64,000 nucleotides of DNA from Paramecium pentaurelia (lineage: Eukaryota > Ciliophora > Oligohymenophorea > Peniculida > Parameciidae): NCBI GenBank assembly GCA_905183005.1, contig CAJJDO010000100.1:8285-72284 (forward strand). The letters run 5' to 3'. The notes under the pieces are model-generated. The model was not told the DNA's origin. It saw only the letters and a list, made by a program, of their open reading frames with translations, and searched no databases. How positions within the stretch are numbered: the stretch's first letter is position 1; the number at the start of each line of letters is the position of its first letter. Below are positions 49,195 to 61,017 of the stretch, piece after piece. The position numbers were made by a program, and so were the translations under genes.

Positions 49195-51525
49195 TCAACC
49201 AATATATTATACAAATTGATTATATCCCATTCTATAATTCTTATTAAAATCATCATAAATTAAGTTTTAAAAAAAGACCTCTTCCCAATAATTTTTACAT
49301 CCTTATTTAACTATATATAATGGTGCATATTTAGTATATTTATTACTAAACATAAATAATAATATTATATATTTACTTTCTCAATTCTGTAATTAAATAA
49401 TGTAGTTTATTATTTATAGGATTTTTAGAATTGGAATAGAGATTGTCTTCTATTAAATTAATACTATAATATTATTTCCCAAATATATCAGCCATTTGAT
49501 TTTCATCATGTATTCTAATTATTAAAGATTCTATACTTGCATATAAACAAAATCAAACAATAACCACAATCCATAAGCAATAATCCACCATTTGAAACAT
49601 CCTCTAAAACCAAAGATATTGGTTATGGATATATGAAATACCCACTATCATCATAAATACATTCATATTCTTGCAAATTGGAAATATTATATAATTATGG
49701 TAAAATATAAGTAACTAAATCATCTACATTTAAATATTAAAAAATTGATCTAAAGTAATTCATTTAATCTGTTAGAACTGACTATTGATCATATGTATAA
49801 TTGAGTATTGAAGATTTCATAATTCCTAACATATAAGAATGCAATGAATCAAGTGGTTCTTTTAAAATCTTACAATTATTAGATATAGATCTAGTTGCTG
49901 CAATTAAGAATTCTTTAGTTTAAATACAATCTTTCATATCTTTTGCAATATTTAATTAAGAAAGAGCAATCTTAAATAATGAAATTACTAAACATGATTA
50001 ATCAATTTGAGAATAAATTGTCTTAATAGAATTACTAATTGGAATACAAATATTATGAACACGTATTCTTCTTTCCCCTTTATTTGAAGTATATAGAAGA
50101 GCAGTTTATATATATAAATTATCATAAGGAGCTCTAGGTTAATTCAATTCTAATTCATACATTAATACTTTTTGACTATTCTATAATCATAAAACACTTA
50201 CTCTTCTGTGCAGTTAACATTCAATAGATCTGCATTTTTAATTGAATAATTACCATACACACTTTTAATTTTCCATCCTATTGATAGTCGTATTCTGAAT
50301 ACTGATTCCCAAGTATAATCTCTTTCTAAAACTGAACGAAAATCATAATAAAATTTTTAAGCTTAAAATAATAAGAATATTTACTATAAATATTAGGATC
50401 ATCATAAAAAAAGATATCACCATTCAAAAATTTGACTAATTAATTTAATGTACCAACATTATTGAATCCACAAGGAATAACAAAGATTGAAGGACAAATA
50501 TAATTTAAATGCATTTTTTCAGTAATTTATTTTAATTTATTATTAGTAGGTTAAAAGTGATTCTAAGGAGATTTAGAATTCTCAGTAATATTCAATTCTT
50601 TTATTTGATATGATGTTAAGATAATTAATTTGCCACCATTATCTTACATAATCTTTGAAACCAAATTAAATGCTGATATAAATTAAGTACTTTTTAATTA
50701 TGGTTTAGGAAAGAAACGATCTAATTGACTTAAAAAGGCAACAATTATATCTTTAGAATCTTATAAATTAAATAAGTAATCTCCTGGTGTTGGCATTTCA
50801 TTGTCATCTGTTAACACATACATTTATACTTATTTAAGTTAAGAATTAAAATTGTACAAATGTATACTAGTATCAAATGTAATAAAACCAAATAATGTTC
50901 TTTCATTAAATTTATCTTCCAAAATCATATCCTTAATTATCTATCCCATAATTCCTAGAATTTCTTGGCTTTTCTATGACACGTCAATCATAAAAAAATA
51001 TGCAGGTGCCATTGGTGGTCTCATTTAATACTCTTATCCTGCCTTAATATCATATGATCCAGTAGTCAAATCAGGTCTTTTCTCTAAATCAATAGGTTTA
51101 ATAAAGTTTTAGGGTATTTTAATTATGCATGTGCAAATATTGCATCTCATATATTCCTCATCTTTAAGTTATTCCATAAAAGGATTTATATATGCTCTGC
51201 AATTCTGACATCTCAAAATTGGATTGCTACCATAATTTACAGTAGGAAATCCTTATTCTATGGATAAGCCATAAGGTTATATAATCACTGTAAATGGAAT
51301 TTTTGCATCCATATATATTTCTTTAGTTCTTGGAAATACTCTTGATGTGCTTCTTATGCTATTTATTGAATTGTATTGTTGACATGCTTCCAAATTTTTT
51401 AGAACTTCAGAATCTTATTAATCTGTATATTATTTTCCAAGCTCTTATTAAGGTTGTTATAATTATTATTAATGTAAGTTATCTAATCTACCATTCTTTT
51501 CCAATATTTTTCTATGAACACTCAT
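49195..51525 (-). CDS. SEC24: COPII coat subunit Sec24
   Basis: Five exons (50385-51525, 50202-50361, 49559-50175, 49377-49530, 49195-49345) with introns of 23, 26, 28 and 31 nt give 740 residues. The order is that of Sec24: a short Gln-rich N-terminus, the RSTSRVFPRTKEIYMDAKIP entry, a zinc finger (RCQNCRAYINPF ... RCNICTC), the trunk (PPMAPAYFFMIDVSQKSQE), beta-sandwich (RDYTWESVFRIRLSIGWKIK, YIQTALLYTSNKGERRIRVH), helical domain and gelsolin-like domain (KYAPLYIVKQ). Sec24 selects cargo for ER-to-Golgi COPII vesicles. The usual long disordered N-terminus of animal Sec24 is nearly absent. The intron at 49531-49558 was chosen between two frame-compatible options. Confidence 0.93.
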
Positions 51526-51573
51526 TTTATTATTATTTATTAAATATAAATGATTCACACACTATATAGATGG
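51526..51573. promoter_or_regulatory. 48-bp divergent intergenic region
   Basis: This is all that separates the SEC24 start (minus) from the NDUFA5 start (plus), so both 5' UTRs and any core promoter elements must fit or overlap here. It is AT-rich with no motif that I can name. Confidence 0.5.
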
Positions 51574-52146
51574 ATGCCACGATTCAGATTTGCCACAACA
51601 CTAGGATCATCCAATGTAGCCTCTGGTAATTAAACATCAGCAACTCAATCAAATCCAATTCCTGTTTATTTAAGACCTTATGAAGCCAAGAAGTATGAGG
51701 TACCATCATCAAAAATCAAATTAACTACTGGATACAGTTTCCTAGATGTTGAGCCTATGCCAAGAGCTAAAATCATGAAATTATGTTACACAATACTTGA
51801 TAAATTAAAGGCAGAAATCCCTGAAGGTGTTCTTTACAGAATATACACTGAAGAGAAATTAAAATATATTATGCGAATTACAGATGAAATAGAGGATATT
51901 AGATAACTTGAAGAGGAATTTGGTTTTGAATAAATTGAATTCCTTATTTAATAACTTGCCAAAGAAGTTGATTTAGTTGATCAAATGAAGTATACTCACT
52001 TTTTATAATCTTATAGATATTATAAACCTTGGGAGAAGACATAAGATGATAGCACATTTGAATTGCTTAGATAACCACATCCTGCTTTGAAACATTAAAG
52101 AAACGAAAAACCACCCAGAGAATAAACTAAATTTATTGGAAATTGA
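51574..52146 (+). CDS. NDUFA5: NADH:ubiquinone oxidoreductase subunit A5 (B13-like)
   Basis: A single exon of 190 residues from ATG 51574 to TGA 52144-52146. The N-terminus MPRFRFATTLGSSNVASGN is basic and Ser/Thr-rich, as in mitochondrial targeting signals. The core matches the NDUFA5 family: LCYTILDKLKAEIPEGVLYR, YTEEKLKYIMRITDEIEDI, FGFEQIEFLIQQLAKEVDLV, and the closing YYKPWEK corresponding to the family KPWE. This accessory subunit lies on the matrix arm of complex I. A second ATG four bases upstream is in a different frame and dies within 33 codons. The C-terminal 35 residues are a ciliate-type extension. Confidence 0.86.
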
Positions 52147-52192
52147 TATTTAGAATAATAATAACAATAATATATATATATATATTTTATTC

Positions 52193-53108
52193 ATGAACTC
52201 ATTAGATGAGATCTAATAAGAAGTAATAATATTATTAATATCATTTCTATAGATTACTAATTACTTTCCAAAACTTATAAATCAGTTAAAAGAATTAGGA
52301 TAATCAAAAATAACAATTCAATAACCAAACACTGCTTTAAATGGAATTCAAATAATGATATTAGTCCTTAATGATTTATTTGGGTAAATATATAAATATA
52401 TCCTATTTATAAGAATTCTATAAGAAATACAATCCTAATATGCTTAATTAGAAGAATAATTATAAAAGTATGAAGGAGAGTGTAGATCTCATATAAGGGT
52501 ATCAAAAACTAAAATAATTTTAGACAGAACAGAGACTTAAAATTCATTGTGAAAATATTCAAGAACTATATGAATAATAATTAAATATAGAGAAAGATCA
52601 TAAAGCTTAAATGTTGGTATGATATTGATATTTGTATAATAATAAGAGTTATCAAAAAGAGATTATGTAATTAAAGAAAGATCTAGAAGATAACAAATAT
52701 TAAAAGAATCAGTAATTATAATAAAAAACTTAATCAATGATTGATAAAATATTATTAGATTAATAGAAATAAACAATATTATTAGATATTAAACCTAGAT
52801 CAAATACATTTAATAACAATTTTATGAATCTCAATTAATAAAAATAATCTATGTGTCTTAAATCAAATACTAGAAAAAATAGATTGGTTACTGAATATTA
52901 AGATTGTTAAACAAAGTATATATATTATAAATATACTATAAGTTCTAAATAATCTATAGATGAGAAACAATATTCATCTCTTGAGAAAATATAGGAATTG
53001 GCAACCCTTTATTCTAGACCAAAATCTAGATTGTAAGATAATATCAACAAAAAATCTGTTACTTTACATGTGGCTTAAATGAAAGTCAAATAAGTAAAAA
53101 AAACTTGA
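52193..53108 (+). CDS. coiled-coil protein, unknown family
   Basis: Six exons (52193-52222, 52253-52383, 52414-52498, 52524-52616, 52647-52915, 52943-53108) with introns of 30, 30, 25, 30 and 27 nt give 257 residues. Only the 25-nt intron is forced by frame. The others are multiples of three, chosen because they have GT...AG ends, TA-rich content and typical spacing. The protein is Gln/Lys/Glu-rich with heptad-like stretches (IHCENIQELYEQQLNIEKDH, YQKEIMQLKKDLEDNKYQ), so extended coiled coil is likely in residues 60-130. The tail is basic. Its 3' end converges on the K+ channel gene with only 15 bp between stops. The function is not recognisable. Confidence 0.7.
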
Positions 53109-53123
53109 CACACATATATTTTA

Positions 53124-56014
53124 TCATTTGCAATTTTATAATTTATAATTAACCACCAAATATATCATATCTTCGAGAAATAATTTAGAGTATTTTTCTA
53201 AATCTGAATTTGATTTTAATTAATCTGAAGATTAACTTCTTTTTAGTTATTTATGAAAATAAACATCAGGAAATTAGTTTGATTCAATAATTGTAGATTC
53301 TGTTGATTTTTATAAGATTATTGTTTTCTTTTTTTTAATTTTAATAACACTAGATTATTTTAAAGGTTAAGCTGAACATTCCATAGAATCTTCCATTATT
53401 ACATCTATAAATTATTAATTACGTTTTTCAAATCCACAAATTTATCCTAAATAAGTTTTTCTTGGTAATCTTTATAATCTTGTATTTTTTCCTTCATTCA
53501 ATTTTCTTGCTACCATAGTTGGAGCTCTTAATAATTTAGGTTTAATAGTAGAAGGAGATGATAATCTAGATATTGATATTTGACTATTTTCTTATTCTTA
53601 ATTTTATTATTATTATTATTAATCTTATTATTTTTTTAATTTAGTTAAATTCATTACTAATTTAGAAAATTTATTGCCTGATTAATTACTTAATGATTAT
53701 CTTTATTCTTTTTTATTTTAAAAAAGTTATACAAATTTACTTTTCAATTTATTTTTTTTCATAAGTTCTTTTTATTATCTAACATTTTCTGCATATAATT
53801 CAGCATTATAATTTTATAATCTTGCAATAGAATTTAAATTAGAATTAGGTGTAAAATTAGTATATTCTTTAATTGAATCAGTTCTAAATGAATCTTTAAT
53901 TCTCAATACACTTGGTTTAGTCTAATGAAAATTAATATATTTTTCAATATGATATGCTTCTTCTGTTATTTGTTAAATTACTTATTAATTTCTTTTATTA
54001 TTTAAATATTTTAAAGTATTACATTTCTTTCTCTATCTTCTTCTTTCATTAATAAATAATTTAATTTCTTCATTATATTTCTCAATGATAGTTATTCTAT
54101 CATATTTATTTATAACATAATGTACATTTGGACAATTCTTAGCTGTATGATTAGCAGCTTAACAAACATAACAAAATAAATTTAAATCCTCATAATCCTA
54201 TTCAAATTCTATTTTAAATTTTAATTAAAAGAATTTCTCAATATCTTCTATTTCACATTATTCTAAAAATGATTTTCTTGATAATCTAAATAAATTGATA
54301 AAATTTCTAGCTTTTACAGATGCACATCTAGGAATATTACCAAAAAATGATATTTCACCAAAATATTATTTCTTACTTAATTCTATTAATTCAATAACAC
54401 CTTTAGATTTTGGAAAACAAACAGATACTCTTCCATTCAATATAAAATATATAGATGTCTAATCATTTATTGGATCATTTTAATTAATAATCCAATCTTC
54501 TGGATTATAAACTAAATTATAATATATAATATATAATACTTTCTTCTTAAAATGTAAAAGCCAAATTTTTTAATAACAAAGATGAAAAATTTTTACTTAA
54601 AAATTTAATTTAATTCATCATTTTACCATGTACAATTTAAGTTAATTAATTTTTTAATGGTAATGATAATTTTTCAAGTGTGTCATGAGCATAACTCTTT
54701 TATAATTATTCATCTTCTATTAACCATTCTAAATAATTCTTAATTCTTGATTGTAATTTCTTATTCACTTCCTTTTATTTCATATATCTACTTCAAATTG
54801 ATTTATTTACTTAATTGCAGCTGTATTTTTATTCAATAGATCTTCTAATGATTCATTCATATTCTAAAACAATAATACAATAGAATTCATAACATAACCA
54901 AATACTCCCGATGCTAATATCATTACAAATATCCCAAATGATCTTTCTATAGTATTCTTAGGTGATATATCCCCATATCCAATAGTAATCATTGTAGTTA
55001 TGCTTTATTTCTTCTATAACATCAAATATACCTAAAATATATTCCTGCCACGTATTAATTAAACCAAAAATCTGGATCATTATCCTTTTCTTAATCAAAA
55101 TTAATCACATATTAAGTATACCAATTATTATCTGTTTCCTCAATAAATCTAATTGCATTCCATATACATGCTAACCAATGAGATAAACTTAATATTATTA
55201 AACAAATCTTAAAGAAAGATATTATTGAAATGATTGTTTTATCTTAAAATAAAGTATCTTCTATTTAATTTATTATTTTCTTTAATTTTAAAGCTCTCAT
55301 TAATCTAATAACCTTAATGAATCTAACAATTCTCATAATTTTTATTATTTATGTATTCCGTTTCAATGATTATGAATTTGATTCATCTATAAATAATGAA
55401 AGCATATCATCATATGGAAATGATGATATTAAATCTAACCAAAACCATAATTTTAAGTAATTTAATGCAATCTACCTTCTCTAACTTACAAAATAACCTC
55501 TAAAAATTTATATATATACTCATAAATACCCTTCATAATAACCAGTTTAAAATTACAATAAAATGTCAATTAAGAAATAGTAGTCCATTATATCATTAAA
55601 TATAGCGAAACCACCTGATATTTCAAAACTAAATGTCAATATTAGTGGGATTGTTATCATTTAAATAAATATGAATGACATTCCAATCAAATCCCATATA
55701 ATCTTTTTCGGTTCTTCTGGTCTTATAATTTTAAATAATAACAAAATAATCCATTTCTATTGCTAATTCAATTAATCCTCATTGTGTTCTTCTAATCTTT
55801 TTAATTATTCTGCATCAATGTATTATTAGTCTTTCAATAAAATGATTTACGTTTTCTTCTTATTATATTCTGAATCATTTAGTTATCCATATGATTAATC
55901 ACCTAAATTAAATCGACTTGTACCTATCAATTGCAAACCTTCCTTTTATACTAAATTTTCTATTGCACTATTTTAGTTAATCAAACTTTGGATTACATTT
56001 TATTTAATTTACAT
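53124..56014 (-). CDS. cyclic-nucleotide-gated-type K+ channel with C-terminal zinc knuckle
   Basis: Five exons (55530-56014, 55032-55499, 54792-55002, 54540-54771, 53124-54511) with introns of 30, 29, 20 and 28 nt give 927 residues. Six-helix channel: S1 entry PEEPKKIIWDLIGMSFIF, S2-S3 NDIMDYYFLIDILLQF, an S4 voltage-sensor-like helix RIVRFIKVIRLMRALKL, pore filter TIGYGD (K+ selective), S6, then a C-linker and cyclic-nucleotide-binding fold (IYFILNGRVSVCF, YFGEISFFGN, FRLSRKSF). After it comes CYVCQAANHTAKNC, a C-x2-C-x4-H-x4-C zinc knuckle, then a long Gln/Lys/Ser-rich tail. Such channels set membrane potential and ciliary beating in Paramecium. The 54772-54791 intron is at the 20-nt minimum. 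Confidence 0.92.
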
Positions 56015-56085
56015 TTTATTTATTATTATATTCCTTATATACACCAAACATCAATTATTATTCAAAACATACTAATCTCCATCAT

Positions 56086-57461
56086 TCATTAGATTTATAA
56101 CAAAAATTAATTAATATTATCAAATTCTTTTGATCTCTCATCCCCAAAAATCAAATTTCCAATAACATTAATAATATATTATTATCCAATCAATCTAGCA
56201 TTACAGAATCGTTATTTTGTAGTAAATGTTCTAAAATTTATAATTAATCATACTTTTAAATAGATTACAATTAACCATTTTACATAAATGTAATATTTAA
56301 TTCATAATTCTAAGCTATACTTTACAATTATTTGTTAATTGAAAATTAATTATATTTTTTTATTAAATAGTTGATAACTTCATTCTGTAATTTTCTAATT
56401 GAACATGTTTCATTATTATTTTTATTCTCAATATAATTTTCAATCATTTCATAATTATATGGTAATTATTGTAAATAATCTTCTTCTGGTATTAATTTAT
56501 TTATTTTTTATACAGGTATTACTAAATTTAAAATACCCTTATTGGTTTTTATTTAATCAATATTTTCATTTGAATTTTCAATTATATAATCAAATATAAT
56601 TGGACACAATTATTTAATACTATGTATCTATGAGCATATTAAAGATTAACTTTTATTCTAAGAACTTTATTTAGATTAAATTTCTTTGATATCAATTTAG
56701 CATATCCATTATAAATTTTATTCAGTATATTATATTTTTGGCTTAAGATCAAATTATTTAATAATTGTATTAAAAATATCTCTAATAGAAGCTAATTTCT
56801 TTTTTTGTATTATTTTTATTATTTAATTTTAATCAGATTCACTCAATTCATTTCTATGAGTAAAAGATACAAGTTTCTTTTTACTACTTAGTTTGTAGTG
56901 ATTTTCATACATATCATTTACTTATATGATTTGAGTTTATTCAATTTTAACACTCTCATCATCTATATTATTATGAGATAAATCAATATTCTATATCCTT
57001 TGTAATTAGTTTAATAAGAAATCTTAAAGGAAATTCAAATAATCATTCATGTTTTAAAATAAAAACAAGGATTGTAATTATTGATGAGTGAGTTGAAAGA
57101 TATTAGACCATAAATTCAATTATTCTATTAGTATACTATCTAATTCAATTTATTATATAATATTCTCTATCTATTATTAATCTTATAATTCAACTTCCTA
57201 TATAGGTGATGTTAATTATCTTAGAAATAGTATAAACAATTATCTATTGTATTTAAATAGGTTAATATAATTTTAAAGAATGGTATCTGGTAATAATAAT
57301 TTATCTGATCTGTATCTCATAACTCTAACTTTATTGGCCATACACAATGGATTATTGTCATCCTTGAAACCTGATGGTTCATACTTAGATATTGTGGATA
57401 TCATAGGACTATGTTATTGTTTAACAAGTGAGTGAATGTAAAGTTCATATACTTTGCTCAT
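56086..57461 (-). CDS. Gln-rich protein of unknown family
   Basis: Two exons (56254-57461, 56086-56230) with a 23-nt intron (56231-56253) give 450 residues. It begins MSKVYELYIHSLVKQQHSPM, contains a basic early segment NPLCMANKVRVMRYRSDKLL, a long Gln/Asn/Ile-rich middle, then FDLKPKIQYTEQNLQWICQI and an ending KQRFCNARLIGQQYIINVIG followed by NLIFGDERSKEFDN. The intron is required to reach this ending, so the gene model is sound. The FDLKPKI...WICQI strand pattern followed by a helix with NARLIGQQYII faintly recalls double-stranded-RNA-binding or related alpha/beta RNA-binding folds, but this is speculative. It lies 56 bp from the kinase stop and 71 bp from the channel start, all on the same strand. 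Confidence 0.7.
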
Positions 57462-57517
57462 TTTCTAGTTACTTTAAATTATTTTAACTAAAATAAAATA
57501 AAGTATTAAAAAATTAA

Positions 57518-59042
57518 TCATTTTTTCTCTCTATTTAAACATCCAAATGCTAGAAACACTCTGTCCATAAAAGTTAACTTCTCTTCTTATTATTATTATT
57601 ATAATTAATGTTGATGCATCATAATTTCATTTCTATTTGATACTCTACTAATTCTAGGTTTATTAAAATCTTCTTATTTATTAATATTATTGTACTCATT
57701 CTAATAAGCCTTATAATCTATAGTATTATTATTATTTATAGATTATTCTTTTAATTTATTGTAATCTTATGAAATAGGTCTAGATAATGTTTCTTTTTTT
57801 TAAATCTCAATTGTTTTTTATTTCTATTGGAAATTGGCAGTTGGAATTTATCTTGTTGGATATTAAGTTTTATAAACAAAAGTCCAAATGTCAATTTTAT
57901 AACTAGCAGCATGTTTAACCATCCATGGATGATCAAAAATTTAGGCCATTGTTAAACGTTCTCCAGGAATATATTTTAAGATTCCTTTAATAAGTGTAAT
58001 AACTTCATTAGATAATGTCGATGCAAAATTGATAGGTTATCCAGATTTTATTTTATTTCCTAATTCTTCATTGTTCTTTCCTCTATATGGTGCATTTCCA
58101 TGCAATAATTCATATAATAATATACCCAAACTCCAAACATCTAAACTGAAATCATGTGGTTGCTTATTTAACATTTCAGGTGCCTAGATATTTAAATAAA
58201 TGAATATACCATATATTCATATGTTCCACAAAAAGTCATTCTTTTCTCTGTTAAACTTTCAGCACTCCAACCAAAATCACATATTTTCACATTACCATCA
58301 TGATCCAATAGTAAATTTTCTGGTTTTAAATCTCTATGGATAATCTTATTTTTATGTAGATAATCTATGCCCAAACATGTTTAGAAGAAATAAACAAATG
58401 CTTCATTTTCAGGTAATTTTGATCGTTTTTTTATGTAATTAAAAACAGATCCATTTTCTATTTAATAAACATAATACATGCATATTCAAGTATCAAATAA
58501 ACATTTTCCTTATCTTCAAAATAATGATATAATTTGCAAATATGAGGATGAACCAATTTACGTTGTATTTTTATCTCCCTTTTCAAGTTTTCTACTGAAC
58601 AATATTCAAAAACTTATCTCTTATTCATCTACAAATTTCAATCACATTCTTACAATTTTCATTGCATACAATAAGCCATTCTATTTGTCTTTGACTAATT
58701 TAACTGAACCATATGATCCTCTACCTAACTCTTACTTACTCCCAATCATTATTATTTCAAACTCTTCTGGCTTTCTTCTCACACTTGTTGTTGAACAAGA
58801 ATCAATAGTATCATTACAAGATCGTGCTCTATCTGGCTATGACTTTTTGCAAATATCTTTATGATATATTGGCCTTATTAATATAATATAATAATTTACC
58901 AATCAAGATCTCTGCATCTAGTACTACAATAGTTGGCACCCATACATAATGGACACATGACCTTATTCAATTTAGATCTTTATTCTATTGTAGGTTATTT
59001 AATGAAGTATTGACAAGATTTATAATCACAGAATCTGTTCAT
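57518..59042 (-). CDS. Aurora-like protein kinase with N-terminal MYND-like zinc finger
   Basis: Five exons (58900-59042, 58654-58873, 58478-58628, 58210-58457, 57518-58183) with introns of 26, 25, 20 and 26 nt give 475 residues. Residues 1-60 form a MYND-like finger: CDYKSC, then CPLCMGANYCSTRCRDLDW and YHKDIC; the finger spans intron 1. The kinase domain starts near residue 95: LGRGSYGSVKLV, YAMKI, HPHICKLYHYFED, catalytic IIHRDLKPEN, then CDFGWSAE and FCGTYEYMAPEM. DFGW plus the APE layout is Aurora type. The C-terminus (about 130 residues) is Gln/Asn-rich. Aurora kinases act in mitosis and, in ciliates, possibly at cilia or cortex. All catalytic residues are present. The MYND fusion is unusual, so the first exon junction deserves checking. 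Confidence 0.87.
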
Positions 59043-59740
59043 TTTTTATAATTAACTATTTATAATATATGCAAATTTAGATATATATACAAATTAAAGA
59101 TAAATGTTTTGAATAGCTTTTAAATTTAGATAACATCTCTATGGTTGGTAAGATAACATTGAATTAATAGGTAACCTTTCTAAAAATTGAATAAAATTCA
59201 AACAATTTTATTTAATAACTAAAATTAATTAATAATCTTTTCATTTTATTGTTTTATAATTTTTCTTATATTATGTTAGCAAGAAACTCAAACATTCGAT
59301 GATTTTATTAATCTAACAAAATTTTATTTATGGTGATTTATGAAATAAACAATATAATTCTTAATTTTTTCCTTCAGATCCAAATATAATTTCAAATAGA
59401 ATAATTGTTCAAAAATTAGGAATGAGTTAATTTCTTAGTAAAAATCTATATTTTATAGAAATGCTACTTTAGTATTCAAATAAGTAATTAGTATTTTTAT
59501 TGATATAATTATTATATAAAAATTTACTTTGTTAATTTTTTAGTTATTCTAATCAATTAAAATATTTTAGAAATATTAATTAATAAATTTATCAATAAAT
59601 CTAGAAAATCAGCTTTAACTCTCTCTGTAATGAGAATAATTATGATATATTATAAATAACATCATAATAAAACACTAATTGAATTTTAGATTTTCAAAAT
59701 TATAGACTCATATATTATTATAAAATAGTATATTAAATAT
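59043..59740. other. longest spacer of the right-hand half, no gene seen
   Basis: About 700 bp of AT-rich sequence lie between the kinase 5' end and the TauE/SafE 3' end. I see no coding frame, tRNA or snRNA signature. Confidence 0.45.
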
Positions 59741-60996
59741 TCAACAAATACTTTAGAATGCAAATAATTCAAATATTTAATAACCATTATGAGACCACTT
59801 CTAAAGAAATTATATTGCCAAATTAACCATTGCAAAAATAACAAACCCTACTAATCCCCACATAATCAATGATAATCTATCTCTTTTCTTTAAATTATTA
59901 AAAATGAATGAGCTTGAGAAATAGCATCCAATAACAGTCATTGTAAACAAGGAAAATGCTTAAAGAGTCCCCATATAACCTAAAATAATCACTTGCGCTG
60001 CAACTTAAAATGAACTTAGTAAAACATTAAATGATGATGTTCCTGTACTTTGAATTGTTGTAAACCCCATTCCCAAATACATAGGTATCAAAATCATCCC
60101 ACCTCCTAAACCAAATCCATTGAATATACCAGCTTTAAATGAATCTCTTAAACATTCTTTTTTTAATGGTTTTAACTCTTCTTTTTAAAATCTATCAAAG
60201 ATGTAATCAAAATAATAATATAATATGACAACCAAACCAAATGTGATCATCCAATAAAAGAATCCACAATAAGATATTCCAATAATTGATTAAAAATTTG
60301 CAGATCCTCTAAGAAAAAACCCTAAAAGTACAGTTATAACAATGACACAGATAGCTACAATAAGATCCAAATTCTCTTTTAATGAAGTATTCTGCAGAGG
60401 TAATTGCTTTTCTTCAGATAATTTATTAAGTATAGGTATTTCTACTGAATTCTAATTTAATTTTCGTTGATTTTCATTATTCCATTCCTTAAGAGCAGTT
60501 TTATAAAACTTTTAACATGAAAGAAATAAAAAGTATTGCAAAATAGATATTAAAAAGAATGCAGGTAGTATCTTATTAAGAATAAGACCTACCATACTAC
60601 CTATTATCATTGCAGGACAAGCTACTATGGCACTTCTCATCTTAACAACTGGAGTTTTAGTTTACGGATCTAATTGCTAAGCGAGATTTAGGAAATTTCC
60701 TAAAGCAGCTCCAAAAATAGGTAAAAAGACTCCCAACAAAGCTTCTTTCTATGAATAGTTAAAAAACATAGTCATTAAAGAAACTACGACACCACCTCCT
60801 CCAATCCCTAATATATGTTGTCATTCATTGTTATACCTGCTAGGGATGCAAATCCTGTAAAAATGGCTATGCTAAGCATACCTATTGATTCAGAAAAGGT
60901 GGGAGGAAAGAAGTTCTTATGAGTGCATATTCCATCTATGCAATTATAGAGTGAAACACATTCTGATTATAATGTACAAGGGTGATTATTAATCAT
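59741..60996 (-). CDS. TauE/SafE-family anion exporter
   Basis: Two exons (60837-60996, 59741-60807) with a 29-nt intron (60808-60836) give 408 residues. After a Cys-rich N-terminal segment (NHPCTLQSECVSLYNCIDG, then CTHKN) come two bundles of membrane helices, each opening with the family's glycine signature: SLAGIGGGGVVVSLMT in the first (split by the intron) and FNGFGLGGGMILIPMY in the second. A hydrophilic loop rich in Asn, Glu and Lys separates them. The family exports sulfite, sulfoacetate or related organic anions across the plasma membrane; the substrate here is unknown. The start codon lies 21 bp from the divergent DDX49 start. Confidence 0.87.
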
Positions 60997-61017
60997 TAAA
61001 AATTATAGTAATTAAAA
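60997..61017. promoter_or_regulatory. 21-bp divergent intergenic region
   Basis: The only DNA between the TauE/SafE start codon (minus) and the DDX49 start codon (plus). It is A/T except for one G. Transcription must begin inside it or within the opposite gene. Confidence 0.5.
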
